Source of the DNA: an uncultured Mediterraneibacter sp.
Lineage (GTDB): Bacteria; Bacillota; Clostridia; Lachnospirales; Lachnospiraceae
Length of the DNA: 64,000 nucleotides
Assembly: GCA_944381935.1 (NCBI GenBank)
Contig: CALWMN010000001.1
Span: forward strand, 1 to 64,000
Direction: 5' to 3'
The notes beneath the pieces were generated by a model that did no database searches, was not told the origin of the DNA, and worked only from the letters and a program-made list of their open reading frames with translations. Below are positions 59,663 to 64,000 of this stretch, piece by piece (positions within the stretch are counted from its first letter, which is position 1; each line of letters begins with the position of its first letter). A program made the translations under genes and the position numbers.

Positions 59663-61789
59663 TCAGAGACTGTTCTTTGCTCCTACGATAATGATATCAT
59701 CTGCCGGATTGATCATCTGCATTTCCACTTCCATGAGCATCATGATCTTGTCCAGGTCAACCGAACCGGAAAAATCCATCACACGCGCTCCTGCGCAGAT
59801 ATAATAGTCTGGACGCAGGATGGCGTCCTGCTGGTAAATCGCCAGTTCCTCCCACAACTGGGAAACAATATTCCGATAACTTCCGGCTTTTGTAAGAATA
59901 GCCTTTCCATCGTTCCTCTGCACCTTGATGAAGCCTTTTTTGTCCAGTATTCTGACCGGATGTTTTGCCTTGCGGTCCATGCCAAATACGAAGAAATTTT
60001 TTGTCGCACATTCCAGCGCGATCGCCTCCGGCTTTTCTTTTAAGTCCTCTGCCGCGAGCTGGCGCGCTTCCTCTTCCGTACATTCTTTGAGAAGGTCTGT
60101 TGTCTTCACTTCTGTCGATCCCAGCGCAATTGCGGTCAGCTTGGAAGTCTGCGGATCGATTTCAATATGTACGTCTACCGTATCCGCTGCAGCTCCGCTC
60201 TCCACCGCTTTGTCGATCGCCTCCGCCTTGATGGAACGGATGTCTTCCGGGGTCGGGTTTGGCACAACCCGTTCTACCACATCCCGCACCATCGCCAGCG
60301 CAACGCCGATAGATGAGATGACCTCTGCATTGTCCGGAATCGAATATTTCACCCCCATCTTATCCGAGCAGAAACCGATCAGGGCCGCCGCACCTCCGCC
60401 GACGCCCACAAGGGAAATCTGGTCTTTCTCAAGGCGGTACTTCTCTGCCAGCTCCAGGATGATCGGCTGGATCTTCTCATAGGCTCTCGTCAGGATCCCG
60501 GCCGCCACCTCCTCGACCGTCTTTCCCATGTAATCCGCCAGCGGCTGCATTGCCTTGCGGGCCGCGTTTGCATTTCCATACGCAAAATACTCCGGCTTGA
60601 TCAGACCCAGGACATTTGCCGCACAGGTATTCGTAATCGTAATCCGCTTCCCGCTTTTGAGCTCGATCGCCACATAGTCATCCGGATCCCCTTCTTTCGG
60701 GCTGAAAAATACAACCTTCGGATCTACAATCTCTTCCTCAGGGGTGAATACCGCGTAGTCCATACCTGCAATATGCGCCGACCTTGGACCCACATCTTTG
60801 ACGCCGTTTTTGTCCGCCCGGACCATACTTCCGCCTGCGACGCCGAGCACCCGCACATCGAGGCTGCTGATATAAGTGCGGTGCCCGCCCACCACAGAGT
60901 AATCAATGGCAGGACGTCCGTCCTTGATCACGCCTATGTTCGTCGTCGTGCCTCCCACTTCAAAGTAAACGCCGTTAGAGGCACGCAGATACATCAGGCT
61001 CCCCATGACAGATGCAGCCGGCCCGGAAAGCATGGTCAGAACAGGGCGTTTTTTCATCTCGCTGATCTCCATAACTCCGCCGTCTCCCCTCATGATCATC
61101 AGCGGCACTTCCACACCTGCGCTTTTCACGCTTTGTTCTGTAGAATTGGCTGTATTGAGCATCTTGGGAAGGATAGAGGCATTGATTGCGGCGGTGCGGG
61201 TACGCCTTGTCAGACCGTAAAGCTTTGTGATCTCGCTTGCCGCCGTAGCTTCAAACCCCATATTTTTCGCGATCGCACAGATCCCGTTCTCATTTTCCAT
61301 ATCGTCCACGCCGTATGACTCACTGGCCACAATAACCTGCGCTCCCTCTGCCGCCAGGGATTTAATCGTATCCGCCACAAGTCCATCCGAGAGATTCTCG
61401 TCACAGATATACCGATTGTGGAGCCGGATAAATCTTCCCGAGCCAAGATTGATATCCTTCATATTGGTCTGGTGCTTTGCGATCCAGCCTCCCGGACCCT
61501 TCGGGCCTACGCCCACCACTCCGACGCGTGCCACGTCTCCTTCAATGAGTGCGTTTGTCGCCTGTGTAGTAGAATGTGCGACAAAGATCACATCTTTGGG
61601 GTTGATCTGGTTCTCTTTGAGGCAGTTCTGAAATGCCTGTACTACTCCCGCTGCCACCCCGGCTTTATCATCATGGGTTGTCTTTACAGAAGACTTTCCG
61701 ATAATCTCATGGGTTGCGTTGTCGATCGCGACTGCTTTTGTGTGAGTACCGCCGACATCGATTCCCATACGTACTTTTCTGTTCTCCAT
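59663..61789 (-). CDS. Hydantoinase/oxoprolinase family protein (HyuA-like)
   Basis: 708 aa, ATP-dependent ring-opening family that includes N-methylhydantoinase A, 5-oxoprolinase and acetone/acetophenone carboxylase subunits. The N-terminus MGIDVGGTHTKAVAID is the actin-like phosphate-binding loop, followed by NALIEGDVARVGVVG, a central YFEVGGTTTNIGVI, and a late LVGVGGGAAALI. No HyuB partner is adjacent. It lies 13 bases after a permease gene and close to a YiaK-like dehydrogenase, which suggests catabolism of an imported carboxylated ring compound or lactam. Substrate unknown. Confidence 0.85.
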   Translation of the reverse strand: MENRKVRMGIDVGGTHTKAVAIDNATHEIIGKSSVKTTHDDKAGVAAGVVQAFQNCLKENQINPKDVIFVAHSTTQATNALIEGDVARVGVVGVGPKGPGGWIAKHQTNMKDINLGSGRFIRLHNRYICDENLSDGLVADTIKSLAAEGAQVIVASESYGVDDMENENGICAIAKNMGFEATAASEITKLYGLTRRTRTAAINASILPKMLNTANSTEQSVKSAGVEVPLMIMRGDGGVMEISEMKKRPVLTMLSGPAASVMGSLMYLRASNGVYFEVGGTTTNIGVIKDGRPAIDYSVVGGHRTYISSLDVRVLGVAGGSMVRADKNGVKDVGPRSAHIAGMDYAVFTPEEEIVDPKVVFFSPKEGDPDDYVAIELKSGKRITITNTCAANVLGLIKPEYFAYGNANAARKAMQPLADYMGKTVEEVAAGILTRAYEKIQPIILELAEKYRLEKDQISLVGVGGGAAALIGFCSDKMGVKYSIPDNAEVISSIGVALAMVRDVVERVVPNPTPEDIRSIKAEAIDKAVESGAAADTVDVHIEIDPQTSKLTAIALGSTEVKTTDLLKECTEEEARQLAAEDLKEKPEAIALECATKNFFVFGMDRKAKHPVRILDKKGFIKVQRNDGKAILTKAGSYRNIVSQLWEELAIYQQDAILRPDYYICAGARVMDFSGSVDLDKIMMLMEVEMQMINPADDIIIVGAKNSL

Positions 61790-61802
61790 TCCCGGTACCT
61801 CC

Positions 61803-63161
61803 TTAACCGAACATGATATATGTGACTGCCTGCATGATCACGCACACCAGCCATGCCACCGGCAGAGTCTGTTTCAGATGTTCTCTTGTGGAAACCTTTG
61901 CATAGCTTACGCCCCATGCAATCCAGCTCTGTGTCATACAGATCGAGACGTTCATCGTGACAGACGGAATGACCATCAACGCATACAGGTACGGGGTCGC
62001 AAAGCCGATTCCCTTCAGGATCCCCAGTGTCGCCGCGCCGCAGCCAAACAGTGTGAATGGTCCCCTAAACAGCCCAAGCGGGGCCAGCAGGGCAAATGCA
62101 ATACTGATAACAAGCGTATTATTCGGGATTACATTTCCCAGCAGCGCATTGAAATAGGGAACGCACAGCTCTGCCGCTTTATTGAACATCGGAATCATGA
62201 GCAGGAATCCTACCAGGGGAGCTGTGTCAACTACACCGTCATAGAAATCTTTGTTCAGCACACGGCAGGCTCCCCGGAAGGATTTCAGTTTTCCGCAGAC
62301 TGCCAGCGCATAGAAGCTCCCGATCGTAAATCCGAGAATAATCGGGATATTAAACACAACCAGAAGAAGAACCGGAAGGATCGGAGCGATCAGCGCCACC
62401 GTAGGAACATACCCCGGACGTGCTTTTCTCACTGCCGAAGCGTTCCATGCGTGGACTGTCTTTTTCTTCCTGAGGGCAAACACACACATTGCAATTACCA
62501 TGATAAGCTGTACGGCAACTCCGACAGCCGCCCACTTAAGACGGGCAGGATCGTCGTATGTGATCATCTGTTTTCCTTCTTCATCAAGGAAGAATGCCAG
62601 GAATTGTCCGGTAAGCACCGGATTTAAATACATACCCGCACCTACACTCATCATAAACGAACCGATCGAGAGGGTTTTGGGTATCCCAAGGCTCATCAGA
62701 ATCGGCAGGATAATCACACCGATCGCAACGACCGCCCCTGCACCGAACAGGGTTGAGAAAATTGCCGTCGTAACTGTTGAGAGCAGCACGCAGATGATAA
62801 CCGGTTTATCCCCGCCCAGCTCCACAGCCTTGCGGATCAGCGCGTCTGCAATGCCTGTCGCCAGAAGCACCCGTCCGAACCATGCGCCAAATACAACATT
62901 GACAAGAACGCTTCCCCAGCCTTCCGGCCCCGACTGGAAAACATTTGTTATGGCATCCACAAAGCTGATATCTGTAACTCCCGGATAGGATGCGATAAAT
63001 TCCGGATTGGTTGCAAAGGTATTCCCAATCAGGGGAAGCGCCGTCCAGATAATTCCCATAATGAGCATACCCATCATCAGGTTCCCGCCCCGGACCGCGT
63101 ATACCGCAAGTCCTACAAAGGAGAGGAGCAGCAGAATACCAATTATATATTCCATAATCAT
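61803..63161 (-). CDS. Multi-span permease, probably organic-anion transporter
   Basis: 452 aa with about eleven to twelve hydrophobic segments and no ATPase or binding protein beside it, so probably a secondary transporter. Features such as VLVNVVFGAWFGRVLLATG and TTAIFSTLFGAGAVVAIGVIILP resemble the ion-transporter group that includes GntP and citrate-type permeases. It is sandwiched between the YiaK-like dehydrogenase (6-base gap) and hyuA, and should import their substrate. Family assignment is approximate. Confidence 0.72.
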   Translation of the reverse strand: MIMEYIIGILLLLSFVGLAVYAVRGGNLMMGMLIMGIIWTALPLIGNTFATNPEFIASYPGVTDISFVDAITNVFQSGPEGWGSVLVNVVFGAWFGRVLLATGIADALIRKAVELGGDKPVIICVLLSTVTTAIFSTLFGAGAVVAIGVIILPILMSLGIPKTLSIGSFMMSVGAGMYLNPVLTGQFLAFFLDEEGKQMITYDDPARLKWAAVGVAVQLIMVIAMCVFALRKKKTVHAWNASAVRKARPGYVPTVALIAPILPVLLLVVFNIPIILGFTIGSFYALAVCGKLKSFRGACRVLNKDFYDGVVDTAPLVGFLLMIPMFNKAAELCVPYFNALLGNVIPNNTLVISIAFALLAPLGLFRGPFTLFGCGAATLGILKGIGFATPYLYALMVIPSVTMNVSICMTQSWIAWGVSYAKVSTREHLKQTLPVAWLVCVIMQAVTYIMFG

Positions 63162-63167
63162 TCCCTC

Positions 63168-64000
63168 CTACATCTTCAGAACAGATTCCCATACTTCTTC
63201 GACCACAGGGATTCCGTTCTCTTTGTTTTCTTTCATATTTTTCAGTTCCAGCTCGCCCGGATAATACACCTGGGCACCTTCTTCCGCCGGTTCGGAGGAT
63301 TTTACATCCGCAAGGATCTCATCCACAATAGCATCTGTCTCTTCTACCGTATTGAATTTCAGCGGGTCGATGGCTATCATGATCTGAGTCAGGCCGATCT
63401 CGTCCCCGAAGGTTCCGATTTTCTGCACCGAATTTCCATTGGTCAGCACAGTCGCGATCAAATCCAGCGCGATGGAGAGGCCGCTTCCCTTCCAGTATCC
63501 CATCGGGAGTACGCGCCATGTTTTCTCGATCTCAGCCGGGTCTGTCGTCAGTTCGCCCTTCGTATCATATCCGCCCGGCACAGGAAGCTTCACTCCACGC
63601 AGGCGGCAGTCTTCAATTTTCCCATAGGAAAACTGGGAAACCGCGCAGTCAATCATGGCGTGCTCCCCATTCGATCTTGGAATTGCCATAATCAGGGGAT
63701 TGTTCCCGATCTTACGGTTCACGCCTCCCCAGGCAGGCATATTCGGCATTGTATTGGACCAGCAGATTCCGATGCATCCTTCATCTGCCGCCAGCCACCC
63801 ATATGTACCGCCTCTCATCCAGTGATTGTTATTTCCGAGCGCCACGCATCCGATCCCATATTCTTTTGCCAGCTCACACGCGCGGTCCATAGCCTTTTTT
63901 GCATTTAAGGGGCCGAACCCTCTGTGCCCGTCCCAACGTTCTATGGCTCCCATCTGCATCTCACATGTCGCAGCGGCTTTTGGATCTATCTCTCCCTTTT
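63168..64000 (-). CDS. Malate/lactate dehydrogenase-like oxidoreductase, YiaK type (5' end cut)
   Basis: The 3' part of a gene whose start lies beyond the right edge. The frame stays open from the apparent Met at 63959 through 64000 (KGEIDPKAAATCEMQMG), so the true start is outside. The visible 277 or so residues match the LDH2/YiaK fold: GAIERWDGHRGFGPLNAKKA, ALGNNNHWMRGGTYGW with the catalytic His, and MGYWKGSGLSIALDLIAT. YiaK reduces 2,3-diketo-L-gulonate; other relatives act on malate, ureidoglycolate or delta1-pyrroline-2-carboxylate. With the permease and hyuA downstream it forms a catabolic cluster. Confidence 0.87.
   Translation of the reverse strand, partial: KGEIDPKAAATCEMQMGAIERWDGHRGFGPLNAKKAMDRACELAKEYGIGCVALGNNNHWMRGGTYGWLAADEGCIGICWSNTMPNMPAWGGVNRKIGNNPLIMAIPRSNGEHAMIDCAVSQFSYGKIEDCRLRGVKLPVPGGYDTKGELTTDPAEIEKTWRVLPMGYWKGSGLSIALDLIATVLTNGNSVQKIGTFGDEIGLTQIMIAIDPLKFNTVEETDAIVDEILADVKSSEPAEEGAQVYYPGELELKNMKENKENGIPVVEEVWESVLKM

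Noticed and set aside
1..64000. CRISPR arrays, transposases, phage or defence modules, tRNA and rRNA genes
   Set aside because: None found by reading. Direct repeats present are only the T-box duplication and the 21-bp pair. No integrase, transposase, restriction or toxin family was recognised among the proteins.

Overview
The window looks like a chromosomal segment of a spore-forming, low-to-moderate G+C Gram-positive anaerobe, most likely a gut Lachnospiraceae-type Clostridia. The signs are two T-box leaders, an alpha/beta-type spore DNA-binding protein, a sortase substrate ending in SPKTG, an energy-coupling-factor (ECF) module, an archaeal-type aspartyl-tRNA synthetase with GatCAB, AddAB, FtsEX, and consistently strong AGGAGG ribosome sites. 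No rRNA, tRNA, CRISPR array, prophage or intact insertion sequence was seen. Almost all genes lie on the minus strand.

1-8.2 kb: a Cache-type diguanylate cyclase, rplM-rpsI with a consensus promoter and leader hairpin, a sortase-anchored acidic surface protein, a cytoplasmic GH13 glycosidase, a flavin-reductase-like protein, and tyrS behind a complete tyrosine T-box.

8.2-18.3 kb: a seven-gene sugar-acid operon (binding protein, cyclase-family hydrolase, an ATPase-permease fusion, a second permease, a zinc dehydrogenase, UxuA, UxuB). A GntR/FCD regulator lies just upstream, and matching operator-like motifs overlie both promoters. The gene set fits uptake of an aldonate or uronate such as L-gulonate and its conversion to 2-keto-3-deoxygluconate (KDG).

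18.3-31.9 kb: cutC; an antiterminator-controlled PTS operon (licT-like, IIA, IICB) beside nagB; truA and ecfT-ecfA2-ecfA1; then gatB-gatA-gatC-aspS, a transamidation operon behind a T-box leader that carries a 121-bp tandem duplication.

32-40.3 kb: a second diguanylate cyclase, the cell-wall group ftsE-ftsX-M23 peptidase-S41 peptidase, a PucR/CdaR regulator, a WecG/TagA enzyme, a spore protein and a PadR regulator.

40.4-48.7 kb: the glucuronate branch (uxaC, second uxuA, an SDR-type fructuronate reductase) divergent from an AraC regulator, then an IclR regulator divergent from eda and two PfkB kinases. Together the two sugar-acid loci give glucuronate (and possibly L-gulonate) -> fructuronate -> mannonate -> KDG -> KDPG -> pyruvate + glyceraldehyde 3-phosphate.

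48.7-64 kb: DUF1294-addA-addB; an AT-rich accessory patch with a small membrane protein; an Lsa-like ABC-F protein with an attenuator-like leader; and a right-edge cluster of a YhcH/YiaL protein, an HExxH protein, a hydantoinase/oxoprolinase-family protein, a permease and a YiaK-like dehydrogenase cut by the window end.

The points most worth a second look are the duplicated T-box leader, the ATPase-permease fusion operon with its operator set, the ABC-F leader, the palindromes between iclR and eda, and the HyuA/YiaK cluster.
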